Shown piece after piece: positions 16,357-24,817 of a stretch of 64,000 nucleotides of DNA (positions are counted from its first letter, which is position 1; every line of letters starts with the position of its first letter). The DNA is from JBNARI01 sp049718765 (lineage in GTDB: Bacteria; Bacillota; Sulfobacillia; DUMF01). The translations under genes were made by a program, and so were the position numbers. Under the pieces are notes generated by a model. It made no database searches. It saw only the letters and a program-made list of their open reading frames with translations, and had not been told where the DNA came from. Where the stretch lies: contig JBNARI010000001.1 of NCBI GenBank assembly GCA_049718765.1, positions 62,001 to 126,000 of the forward strand, written 5' to 3'.

Positions 16357-17511
16357 GTGAGCGGGTCAACGAGTGCCAAGAAAAGTGCCCTGCAGCGTTT
16401 GAGGGAAATTGGGCCAGCTGCAATCGTGACTGCTGCCTTCATAGGGCCTGGTGGCTGGCGTGCAGTATAGGTACAGCTTGCTTTGGGCCATGTTGTTCTC
16501 CACGATTGCGGTGATCCTGCTCCAGGAAATGTCCGCCCGGGTGGGAATAGTGACTGGTGGTGGGCTTGGGCAGGCAATCCGCAATTCCGCTGACACTCCC
16601 GCCATGCGAGTTCTAGCCGCTGTGCTAATCGTTGGTGCCATTGGTGTTGGGAACTCCGCTTTCCAAAATGGCAACATCACTGGGGCTTCCTTGGGCTTGC
16701 AAGTGCTGCTTGGCAGCACACAAAAGGTGTGGGCGGCGGTAGTTGCCGTTGCGGCGTTTGGCCTCTTGTGGACTGGTATCTACAGTGTTCCTCATGTGCG
16801 CCTTGTTCCTGGTCACCGCGCTTGTGATCAAGCATGACTGGGGCCAACTGCTCAAAGGCTTGTTTGTGCCCAACATTCCGCCCCAAGCTTTGCTCGTGAC
16901 CCTGGGGCTGATCGGCACAACGGTGGTGCCATACAACTTGTTCTTGCATTCATCTGCCGCGGCAGAAAGGTGGGGCTCGTCATTAGACCATAAAGCTACA
17001 GGGAGTCATTTCAATAGCAATCATAGTCACAGCTGCCGCAATGCACGGTTCGGTGGAGGTCAAGAGCGCCGCCGACATGGCCAAGCAGCTTGAACCGTTG
17101 CTGGGGCCGTGGGCAAAGTGGTTCTTCGCGCTGGGGTTGTTTGCCGCTGGAGCCACTTCTGCGATGACTGCCCCCCTGGCTGCAGCCTACGCCGTGACTG
17201 GGGTGCTGGGCTGGCAGCCAGACATGAGGAGCTTCCGGTTCAGGGCGATCTGGCTCATTGTGCTCATCGTGGGCGCATTTGTGGCACTAACTGGCGCCAA
17301 CCCGGTACAGGTGATAGTATTTGCCCAAGCAATCAACGGAGTTCTGTTGCCAATCTCCGCAATATACTTGATAATCGTTATGAACCGTGAGAGGCTTATG
17401 AAGGAGTTCACCAATACACCCGTGCAGAACGTGTTGGGGTGGATTGTGACGGGCATCACCATAGTGTTGGGGCTCCGCCTCATCCTCAGGGCCTTTGGCA
17501 TCATAAAGTGA
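16357..17511 (+). pseudogene. Broken NRAMP-family (YcsG-like) divalent metal transporter
   Basis: Four blocks in changing frames together resemble one NRAMP transporter. Block 1 starts at a GTG (16357, after TGGAGGTG) and reads through IGPAAIVTAAFIGPG. Block 2 (from about 16451) has LLWAMLFSTIAVILLQEM. Block 3 (about 16780-16990) has IGTTVVPYNLFLHSSA. Block 4 (about 17000-17511) has IVTAAAMHGSVEVKS to the normal end. The coding frame moves 1 to 2 to 3 to 1. At each junction, roughly 7-12 residues expected in the family look missing, so three small out-of-frame deletions are inferred. YcsG genes sit in the same operon in Bacillus. A functional product is very unlikely. Confidence 0.82.
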
Positions 17512-17548
17512 GCTTGGCCTTGGCACGAGCTCAGCAGGTTCAACACCG

Positions 17549-17578
17549 TTTCGGGCTGGTGTGATTACCAGCCCGAAA
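17549..17578. repeat. Perfect 12-bp inverted repeat between the NRAMP pseudogene and pxpBC
   Basis: TTTCGGGCTGGT (17549-17560) pairs completely with ACCAGCCCGAAA (17567-17578) around a 6-nt loop. No clean U-run follows on either strand, so a simple intrinsic terminator is not well supported. It could be an mRNA processing or stabilising hairpin, an attenuator, or an operator for the pxpBC gene that starts 50 nt downstream. Confidence 0.75.
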
Positions 17579-17627
17579 GGATTGTCTTGGGGCGAAATGG
17601 GCATTCCATGGAAGGAGGGTGCGGCAG

Positions 17628-19418
17628 GTGTACCAAGCAGCCAGGTACCTTCACGCGGCCGACCACGGGCTCGTTGTTGAGTTCGGCGACGCTATTGCGC
17701 CGGAGATTGCGGCCAAAGTACGTTCCCTGACCTACGCGATTGAAAGGGCAGGATTGCCAGGGGTCAAGGAGTGCATACCTACTTACCGTTCGGTGCTTGT
17801 AGTGTTCGATCCAGAACAGGTGGAGCCAGAGTGGCTGGAAGCACGTGTTCGAGAACTTGAATCCCATTTGGAGTCGGTGGAGTTGCCACCTCCTGCGCTG
17901 GTGGAAGTGCCAACTGCATATGGAGGAGAGTTTGGCCCCGACCTACCAGACGTGGCGGCCCACACTGGCCTTTCACCCGAGGAAGTAATTAGACTGCACA
18001 GCAGCGTCAACTACCTAGTGTACATGCTGGGGTTCACCGTGGGCTATCCGTACCTGGGAGGCATGCCTGAGCAGCTTGCAACCCCACGTCTGAAGAACCC
18101 CCGTGGGTGCGTGCCTGCAGGCTCAGTGGGAATAGCTGGGCCCCAGACAGGTATCTATCCTGTGGACAGCCCTGGCGGCTGGCGCATCATCGGCAGGACC
18201 CCCCTGAAGCTTTATGACCCTTCCAGGAATCCCCCGGTGCTGTTCAGGCCGGGAGATTACCTCAAGTTCGTCCCGATTTCCCTTTCGGAGTTCGAAGAAA
18301 TCCGCAGGCAAGTGGAAGAAGGAACTTACAAGGTGAAGGGGCTTGACCTGCAAGTGGGGAGCACTCACCTGAGCGTGGAGCAAGAGGGCGAACAGGGAAA
18401 CAGGTTCGACGGGCTGGAAGTGCTGGAACCGGGGCTTCACACCACGATCCAGGACCTGGGGAGGTTTGGCTATCAGAAGTACGGAATGCCCCCTTCAGGG
18501 GTGATGGACAGGTTCAGCGCCATGATGGCCAACGCCCTAGTGGGGAACAATTTGGGTCAAGCCGTGTTGGAAGTTACCCTAGCCGGACCAAGGTTAAAGG
18601 CACTGCGGGACTTGTGGGTTGCGGTGACGGGTGCTGAGTTTCACCCCCAGGTGAACGGCAAACCCGTAAGTCAATGGGAAACGCTGCACTTGCGGGAGGG
18701 CGACGAGCTCCATTTGGGTTCAGCCTCGACAGGTTGCAGGGCTTACATAGCCGTGAAGGGTGGGTTTGCTGTGCCGCCAGTCTTGGGCAGCCGTTCCACC
18801 TACGTGAAGGGAGCTATTGGGGGAATCCAAGGCAGGCGACTTCAACGGGGCGACCGGCTACCCTGCTACCAGGCAGTTAGTACTAGCCAGCGCGCCTTGA
18901 GGCTTCCCGAAAGCTTCAGGCCAGTGTTTGGGGGTGAGTGCACTGTGCGGGCAGTGCCTGGCCCTCAGGACGATTACTTTACCCAGGAAGGGCTTGAGGC
19001 GTTCTTCAGCCAGCCTTACACTGTGACCCCTCAGTCTGACAGAATGGGCATTCGGCTCAGCGGAGCTCCCATCAAACACAAGGGCAAATCGGACATTATT
19101 TCGGACGGCATAGCCTGGGGCTCAGTGCAGGTGCCAGGGGATCAGCAGCCCATTGTGCTCCTTGCGGACAGACAAACCACGGGGGGCTACCCCAAGATTG
19201 CCACAACGATTTGGGCTGACCTCGACTTGCTAGGTCAGCTTAGGCCAGGCGACAAGTTGCGGTTCGAAAAGGTAGACGTGGCCACAGCTTACCACCTGGC
19301 CAAGGAGAGAAGCGCCCGGATCAAGAAAGCAATTGAGGCCATGAGTTCCCCCAAGACCAGGACTTTCATTATGAGGGTTAATGGTGTTGAGCACAGGGTG
19401 AGTGTGGAGGAGCTGTAG
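17628..19418 (+). CDS. 5-oxoprolinase subunits B and C, fused (PxpB-PxpC, KipI-KipA type)
   Basis: A 596-aa fusion. Residues about 1-225 are PxpB (AHS1/KipI), with LHAADHGLVVEFGD and GFTVGYPYLGGMPE. Residues about 262-560 are PxpC (AHS2/KipA), with VLEPGLHTTIQDLGRFGYQ, GVMDRFSAMMANALVGN and the late SDGIAWGSVQVPGDQQPIVL. Together with PxpA they form ATP-dependent 5-oxoprolinase. The GTG at 17628 was chosen because AAGGAGG (17612-17618) is 9 nt upstream; an in-frame GTG at 17619 directly abuts that site. The last 18 or so residues (FIMRVNGVEHRVSVEEL) look like the first strands of a biotin-carrier domain and then stop. Confidence 0.92.
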   Translation: MYQAARYLHAADHGLVVEFGDAIAPEIAAKVRSLTYAIERAGLPGVKECIPTYRSVLVVFDPEQVEPEWLEARVRELESHLESVELPPPALVEVPTAYGGEFGPDLPDVAAHTGLSPEEVIRLHSSVNYLVYMLGFTVGYPYLGGMPEQLATPRLKNPRGCVPAGSVGIAGPQTGIYPVDSPGGWRIIGRTPLKLYDPSRNPPVLFRPGDYLKFVPISLSEFEEIRRQVEEGTYKVKGLDLQVGSTHLSVEQEGEQGNRFDGLEVLEPGLHTTIQDLGRFGYQKYGMPPSGVMDRFSAMMANALVGNNLGQAVLEVTLAGPRLKALRDLWVAVTGAEFHPQVNGKPVSQWETLHLREGDELHLGSASTGCRAYIAVKGGFAVPPVLGSRSTYVKGAIGGIQGRRLQRGDRLPCYQAVSTSQRALRLPESFRPVFGGECTVRAVPGPQDDYFTQEGLEAFFSQPYTVTPQSDRMGIRLSGAPIKHKGKSDIISDGIAWGSVQVPGDQQPIVLLADRQTTGGYPKIATTIWADLDLLGQLRPGDKLRFEKVDVATAYHLAKERSARIKKAIEAMSSPKTRTFIMRVNGVEHRVSVEEL

Positions 19419-19421
19419 AGG

Positions 19422-19430
19422 TGCTAGAAT
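19422..19430 (+). promoter_or_regulatory. Possible extended -10 promoter element for ctpA
   Basis: TGCTAGAAT is an extended -10 (TGn plus TAGAAT, five of six) about 75 nt before the ctpA ATG. No -35 match was seen at normal spacing, so this is weak. Confidence 0.3.
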
Positions 19431-19502
19431 AACCAGTGCAGGAATATGTTAGTCTGCCGGTCAGCCCAGTGGGCTGGAAGGCGATTGGAGGGGCTGGGCT
19501 TG

Positions 19503-20672
19503 ATGTCTAAACGCAGGGTGCTGGCTCTGGTGGTTGCCACGGCAATCCTATCCAGCGTGGTCACTTACGGGGCGACTACCTACTTCAGGTGGCGTCTTGC
19601 ACCGGCAGACGTGAAAGGGATCGAGAAGCTCAAGGAAGTGGTCAACAGCGTTGCGCGCAAGTACGTAAGCAACGTGGACCCTTCAGTTCTGTACGAGGGG
19701 GCGCTCTACGGCGCCGTGAGGGCACTGGGGGACCCGTACTCGGACTACTACAACGCTGAGCAGTGGAGAGAGCTGCTCAGCAGCGCTTCGGGCACCTACA
19801 CTGGGGTGGGGCTGTACATTGGCGTGGACGGGCAGTATATAACGGTGATTGCGCCCATCAAGGGCAGCCCGGCGGACCGCGCTGGGATTCGCACTGGCGA
19901 TAAGATCCTCAAGGTGGACGACAAAGACGTGACCGGCATGCCCTCGGACGTTGTGGTGAACCTCATCAAAGGGAAGGCGGGTACCAGGGTCACGCTGTGG
20001 ATTAGCCGGGACAACGGCCCGCCCTTCTCGGTCACGCTGGTGAGGGAATACATAAACATTCCTTCGGCAGAGGGCAAAATGTTGGAGGGAGACATCGGCT
20101 ACATCCAGCTCATACATTTCAACGAGAACGCGTACAAGGAAACCAAACGGGAGCTTGACGCTTTGCTCCAGGCGGGTGCAAAAGGGATTATACTGGACTT
20201 GAGGGGCAATCCCGGCGGGTTGCTGGACCAGTGCGTGAAGATTGCTGAGCTGTTCGTGCCCAAGGGAGTGATCGTGTCCGTAGTGGACAGGGAGGGACGG
20301 AAGGAAGTTTACGAGTCCAGGTCTGAGGGTTTGAAGTTACCCCTGGTGACTTTGGTGGATAAGGGTTCAGCAAGCGCCTCAGAAATCCTGGCGGGTGCCA
20401 TTCGTGACCGGGGTGTGGGGCCTCTGGTTGGCACGCGCACCTTCGGCAAAGGTTCCGTCCAGACCCTGATAGACTTGCCTGACGGGTCAGGGATCAAGCT
20501 GACCACGGCCAAGTACTACACCCCAAGCGGATCGTCAATTAACGGCACGGGCATCCAGCCCGACGTTGTGGTGGAAGCCCCCCAAGAACCTGGAAAGGGC
20601 GACCCCCAGCTGGAAGAGGCAAAGAGGATCGCCATGAAGCTCATTGCAGAGGCAGGGATCAACAAACGCTGA
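19503..20672 (+). CDS. ctpA: Carboxy-terminal processing protease, S41 family (CtpA/CtpB)
   Basis: A 389-aa S41 protease with an N-terminal membrane anchor (residues about 6-26), a PDZ domain near 95-180 (IAPIKGSPADRAGIRTGDKI) and a catalytic domain with serine in VDKGSASASEILAGA and lysine in TRTFGKGSVQT. Family members trim C-termini outside the cell; CtpB in Bacillus activates the sigma-K checkpoint protease during sporulation. The ATG at 19503 follows GGAGGGG at 8 nt; an earlier in-frame ATG at 19446 would add an unlikely leader before the anchor. The neighbour resembles MinJ, as in Bacillus. Confidence 0.93.
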   Translation: MSKRRVLALVVATAILSSVVTYGATTYFRWRLAPADVKGIEKLKEVVNSVARKYVSNVDPSVLYEGALYGAVRALGDPYSDYYNAEQWRELLSSASGTYTGVGLYIGVDGQYITVIAPIKGSPADRAGIRTGDKILKVDDKDVTGMPSDVVVNLIKGKAGTRVTLWISRDNGPPFSVTLVREYINIPSAEGKMLEGDIGYIQLIHFNENAYKETKRELDALLQAGAKGIILDLRGNPGGLLDQCVKIAELFVPKGVIVSVVDREGRKEVYESRSEGLKLPLVTLVDKGSASASEILAGAIRDRGVGPLVGTRTFGKGSVQTLIDLPDGSGIKLTTAKYYTPSGSSINGTGIQPDVVVEAPQEPGKGDPQLEEAKRIAMKLIAEAGINKR

Positions 20673-20698
20673 GCACCTTTGGCCAACTGGCTTGGAAC

Positions 20699-21943
20699 GT
20701 GGTGAAGACCATCCCCCTCGTGATGGTGTACCCGGCCACGGCCGGCATGTTCTGGATAATCGTGGCACTAGTGGCTATGCAATACAGAAGAGCGGCGTCC
20801 CTGGAAGAACGGATATGGGGAGTGAGCTTCGGCAACATTCTGGAGCTTGCCCTGAGCTCGGTAGTGCTGGGACTGCTTGGAGGCGCCCTGGCCAGCCTGG
20901 TGATTACCCTGGTGGGGATATCCCTTTCTGAAAGCGGGATTGAGTACTTGCTGCCGCTGGCGTTGCTGCTTTACGTGGTCAATCCACGGTTAATGTGTTT
21001 CTCCTACGCAGGGGGTATAATATCCCTTGCCCACCTGGTGACCGGGTATCCCGAAGTGAGCGTGCCCGAAATAATGGCGCTGGTGGCAGTGCTGCACGTA
21101 ACAGAAAGCCTGCTCATCAGGATCAGTGGCCACGGGTGCGCAAGCCCCATTTACACCCGGCACTCCTCTGGGCGGGTAGTTGGTGGGTTCAGCCTCCAGA
21201 GGTTCTGGCCAGTACCCCTGGTGGCGCTGTTCATGCTCAGCGTTGCAGACCCGTCAAAGTTGCCTGGGCTGATCCAAATGCCAGACTGGTGGCCGCTGGT
21301 GAGGGCGCCTATAGCTGAGCCAGACAAAGTGGTTTTCGCCCTGGTCCCGGTGACGGCCGCCCTTGGGTATAGCGACGTGGCGGTGAGCACTTTGCCTCAG
21401 CAAAAGACCAGGCGCACTGCGCTGGCGCTGGCGGCGTACAGCGTGTTGCTGCTTATCGCTTCCTTGCTGGCAGTTAGGTACTGGGTGCTCCAGTGGGTTG
21501 CGGCCCTTTTGGGGCCCCTGGGACATGAAGTGGTTGCTAGCTTGGGAGGCAAGAAGGAGCTGGCCTCTTCACCCATGTTCGTTCCGCCCGAGCGGGGTGT
21601 CATGGTGCTGAGCCCCTTGCCTGGCTCAGAGGCTCAAGCCGCAGGGATCGAGCCTGGGGACATCATCCTGGAGGCCAACGGCGTTCCAGTGAATTGCAGG
21701 GATGAGCTGGTAACTGCGGTTGCTGCATCGGGCTGGTACCTTGAACTAGAGGTGAGGAGCTGGCGGGGCCACCCAAAGAGGATCGAGTTCCGTAGACCAG
21801 TGACCGACCTGGGAGTTATCACTGTGCCCGAAGCAGGGGACTCGAGCTTGGTGGAGTTCGGCCAGCGGAAGAATTTGGGATGGTTCAAAAGCTTGATTCG
21901 CGGAATTGGGGGCTGGTTCAGACGGGCTTTCGTAAGGCGCTGA
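20699..21943 (+). CDS. MinJ-like multi-pass membrane protein with a C-terminal PDZ domain
   Basis: A 414-aa protein with about eight hydrophobic segments (residues 5-295) followed by a PDZ domain (about 300-365; LPGSEAQAAGIEPGDIILEANG). In Bacillus, minJ (yvjD) encodes the same architecture beside ctpB and links DivIVA to MinCD at the poles. Synteny and architecture support a MinJ-like role, but sequence identity was not measured. The GTG at 20699 has a weak ribosome site; a CTG at 20669 overlapping the ctpA stop would add STFGQLAWN and deserves checking as the real start. A strongly basic tail (FRRAFVRR) ends the protein. Confidence 0.75.
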   Translation: MVKTIPLVMVYPATAGMFWIIVALVAMQYRRAASLEERIWGVSFGNILELALSSVVLGLLGGALASLVITLVGISLSESGIEYLLPLALLLYVVNPRLMCFSYAGGIISLAHLVTGYPEVSVPEIMALVAVLHVTESLLIRISGHGCASPIYTRHSSGRVVGGFSLQRFWPVPLVALFMLSVADPSKLPGLIQMPDWWPLVRAPIAEPDKVVFALVPVTAALGYSDVAVSTLPQQKTRRTALALAAYSVLLLIASLLAVRYWVLQWVAALLGPLGHEVVASLGGKKELASSPMFVPPERGVMVLSPLPGSEAQAAGIEPGDIILEANGVPVNCRDELVTAVAASGWYLELEVRSWRGHPKRIEFRRPVTDLGVITVPEAGDSSLVEFGQRKNLGWFKSLIRGIGGWFRRAFVRR

Positions 21944-22812
21944 GCTCCCGCGAGGTCTTGCCAGCGCTAGTACTCCTTCTGGGCCTGGCTTCCAATGCGT
22001 TCTTGCTGAGATTTGTACCTCCTGCAGTTACCCCATCACCTTTACCCCAAGAAGCCAGGGGAACCCCTGAAAGCGCGGCGGAGGCTCCCCGGGAGCCCGC
22101 AGTGCCCGAAGCAGTGAATGTCACCAGTACAAGGGCGGCACTGGCAATAGTTTTGGACGACCTTGGCTGGGGCGTCTCTGGCACCAGAGAGGCATTGGGA
22201 CTTCCGCCAGAGGTTTCCCTGGCGGTGCTGCCCCACGGGCCGAAGAGCACCCAGGAAGCCAGGGAGGCTGTTACCTTGGGACACGAAGTGTTGCTTCACT
22301 TGCCCATGGAGCCCCTGGGGAGTCTGCCGGCGACCGGTTCGGGGGACAAGTACTTCGTGACCGTGGACATGCCCGAGGAGCGCATCGAGCAACTGGTTGA
22401 GGAGTATGCCCGGCTGGTCCCTGGCGCAATTGCCATCAACAACCACATGGGGTCACGGGCCTCTACAGACGATAGGGTAGTTCGGGCAGTGGTGAGGGCG
22501 GCCAGCCGTCTTGGGCTTGGAGTATTGGATTCAAAGACTATTGCGGGCTCCAAGTTGTTCAGCGTTGCGCTTCAAGCTGGGCTGAAAGCTGGACAGAACG
22601 AGCTGTTCATTGATAACCTGAAAGAACGCGACCACGTGAGGGGAAAACTGTTTCAAGCTGCTAGAATTGCCTTGAAGAAACAGCGCCCTGTGATTGTGAT
22701 TGGGCACGTTCACCCTGTCACGGTGAAGGCCATAGCGGAGACCTGGCTTGAACTCAAGCAAATGGGCGTGGACCTGGTGAAATTGAGCCAGGCACTTGAT
22801 ACCAGGAAGTGA
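21880..22812 (+). CDS. Divergent polysaccharide deacetylase family protein (YibQ-like)
   Basis: A 310-aa protein with a basic N-terminus, one membrane anchor (about residues 28-46), a Pro/Glu-rich linker and a YibQ/DUF610 deacetylase-fold domain: ALAIVLDDLGWGVSGTREAL, LPHGPKSTQEAREA, HEVLLHLPMEPLG, NNHMGSRAS and GHVHPVTVKAIA. Family function is poorly defined, probably envelope-related. The ATG at 21880 overlaps the previous gene by 64 nt; no later start would keep the anchor intact. Confidence 0.82.
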   Translation: MVQKLDSRNWGLVQTGFRKALSSREVLPALVLLLGLASNAFLLRFVPPAVTPSPLPQEARGTPESAAEAPREPAVPEAVNVTSTRAALAIVLDDLGWGVSGTREALGLPPEVSLAVLPHGPKSTQEAREAVTLGHEVLLHLPMEPLGSLPATGSGDKYFVTVDMPEERIEQLVEEYARLVPGAIAINNHMGSRASTDDRVVRAVVRAASRLGLGVLDSKTIAGSKLFSVALQAGLKAGQNELFIDNLKERDHVRGKLFQAARIALKKQRPVIVIGHVHPVTVKAIAETWLELKQMGVDLVKLSQALDTRK

Positions 22813-22822
22813 GGTAGTTACC

Positions 22823-24817
22823 GTGTTCAGAGTCCTTTCTGACTTCGTTCCCCGGGGAGACCAGGGGAAGGCAATTGAACAGTTGAGCAAAGGGATACTC
22901 GATGGCCTGAAGCACCAGGTGCTCCTTGGCGTGACTGGGTCAGGCAAGACCTTCACCATTGCCAAGGTGATAGAAAGGGTACAAAAGCCCACCCTGGTCA
23001 TTGCGCACAACAAGACCTTGGCAGCCCAGTTGTGCTCCGAGTTCAAGGAGTTTTTCCCCAACAACGCGGTAGAGTACTTCGTGAGCTATTACGACTATTA
23101 CCAGCCAGAGGCGTACATCCCCCAGACTGACACTTACATTGAGAAGGACTCGTCCATCAACGAGGAAATCGACAAGCTGCGTCACTCCGCCACTTGCGCC
23201 CTTTTCGAGCGCCGTGACGTGATTGTTGTGGCCAGCGTTTCTTGCATATACGGACTGGGCTCACCAGAGGACTACAGGGATTTAGCGCTGTCCCTTAGGG
23301 TCGGAGGGGAAAAGAGTCGCGAGGAGATAATTCGGCGGCTGGTGGAGATGCACTATTCCAGGAACGACTTGAATCTTACTAGGGGCCATTTCCGTGTTAA
23401 GGGGGACGTCATCGAAGTTTTCCCAGCGTCCTCAGGGGAACAAATCATCAGGATAGAGTTGTTCGATGACCAAATCCAGCGGATCCTGGAAGTTGATTCC
23501 GTTTCTGGCGAGGCTTACGGGGAGCGGCAGCACGTGATGATCCACCCTGCAAGCCACTACGTTGCAAGTTCTGAGAAGATGAGGAGGGCCCTTGAGTCCA
23601 TTGAGGAGGAGCTGGAGCAAAGGCTCAAGGAACTGAGGCAAGCAGGTAAGCTGCTTGAAGCCCAAAGGTTGGAGCAGCGGACCAGGTTCGACCTGGAGAT
23701 GCTTGCCGAGACAGGGTACTGTCACGGCATAGAGAACTATTCCAGGCACATCACTGGAAGGAAACCCGGGGAGCCCCCTTACACATTGCTGGACTTCTTC
23801 CCCAAGGACTTCCTGGTGGTGATTGATGAGTCCCACCAGACAATACCCCAACTCGCTGCGATGTACGAGGGGGACAGGTCGCGAAAGGAGGCCCTTGTGG
23901 AATACGGCTTCAGGTTGCCTTCGGCTTTTGATAACAGGCCCCTCAAGTTCCAGGAGTTCGAGGAACGGGTGAACCAAGTGATCTACGTGTCCGCCACCCC
24001 TGGGGAGTACGAGCTCAGCCGCGCCCAGCAAGTGGTCGAACAAATCATTAGGCCAACTGGGCTTGTTGACCCGGAGGTAGAAGTGAGGCCCACCAGACAC
24101 CAAATGGACGACCTCATCGCTGAATTGAGGAAAAGGATTGCCAAGGGTCACAGGTGCTTGATCACAACCCTCACCAAGAAAATGGCTGAAGAGCTGACTG
24201 ACTACTTGGCCGAGGCTGGCATGAAGGTGAGGTACCTACACTCCGAGATAGACACCCTGGAGCGGATGGAGATCATCAGGGACCTGCGGCTGGGAGTATT
24301 CGACGTGCTGGTTGGGATAAACCTGCTCAGGGAAGGGCTGGACTTGCCAGAGGTGTCCCTTGTGGCTATCCTTGATGCGGATAAGGAGGGCTTCTTGAGG
24401 TCTGAAACCTCACTTATTCAGACCTTTGGGCGCGCTGCAAGGAACGTTGAGGGCAAGGTCATAATGTATGCAGACAGCATCACTGGGTCCATGAAAAGGG
24501 CCATTGAGGAAACGGAGCGCAGGCGCAAGATCCAGATGGAGTACAACGCCGCCCACGGCATTGTGCCCAAGACCGTTATCAAGCCGGTGCGTGACGTGAT
24601 TGAGGCCACCAAGGTGCTCGAAAAGCCCGACTCCTACTGGCAGACTCACAAGCTAAGCGACGTTCCAAGGAAACAGATTCCAGCCATGATAAAGAAGCTC
24701 AAGAAGGAGATGAAGGAAGCTGCCAAGCGGCTTGAATTTGAACACGCTGCGCTGCTTCGTGACATGATATTCGAACTCGAGTCCAGAGCTGGGGGTACGA
24801 AGATCGTCAATGGGTGA
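22823..24817 (+). CDS. uvrB: Excinuclease ABC subunit B
   Basis: UvrB (664 aa) is the helicase-like damage-verification subunit of nucleotide excision repair. Seen: Walker A GVTGSGKTF, the DNA-probing beta-hairpin motif YYDYYQPEAYIP, VVIDESHQT, LREGLDLPEVSLVAILDADKEG, and a C-terminal UVR motif for UvrC binding. The GTG at 22823 gives the normal MFRV..F start and follows GAGGTAG; an in-frame ATG at 22796 lies within the previous gene. It begins uvrB-uvrA-uvrC and overlaps uvrA by 8 nt. Confidence 0.97.
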   Translation: MFRVLSDFVPRGDQGKAIEQLSKGILDGLKHQVLLGVTGSGKTFTIAKVIERVQKPTLVIAHNKTLAAQLCSEFKEFFPNNAVEYFVSYYDYYQPEAYIPQTDTYIEKDSSINEEIDKLRHSATCALFERRDVIVVASVSCIYGLGSPEDYRDLALSLRVGGEKSREEIIRRLVEMHYSRNDLNLTRGHFRVKGDVIEVFPASSGEQIIRIELFDDQIQRILEVDSVSGEAYGERQHVMIHPASHYVASSEKMRRALESIEEELEQRLKELRQAGKLLEAQRLEQRTRFDLEMLAETGYCHGIENYSRHITGRKPGEPPYTLLDFFPKDFLVVIDESHQTIPQLAAMYEGDRSRKEALVEYGFRLPSAFDNRPLKFQEFEERVNQVIYVSATPGEYELSRAQQVVEQIIRPTGLVDPEVEVRPTRHQMDDLIAELRKRIAKGHRCLITTLTKKMAEELTDYLAEAGMKVRYLHSEIDTLERMEIIRDLRLGVFDVLVGINLLREGLDLPEVSLVAILDADKEGFLRSETSLIQTFGRAARNVEGKVIMYADSITGSMKRAIEETERRRKIQMEYNAAHGIVPKTVIKPVRDVIEATKVLEKPDSYWQTHKLSDVPRKQIPAMIKKLKKEMKEAAKRLEFEHAALLRDMIFELESRAGGTKIVNG

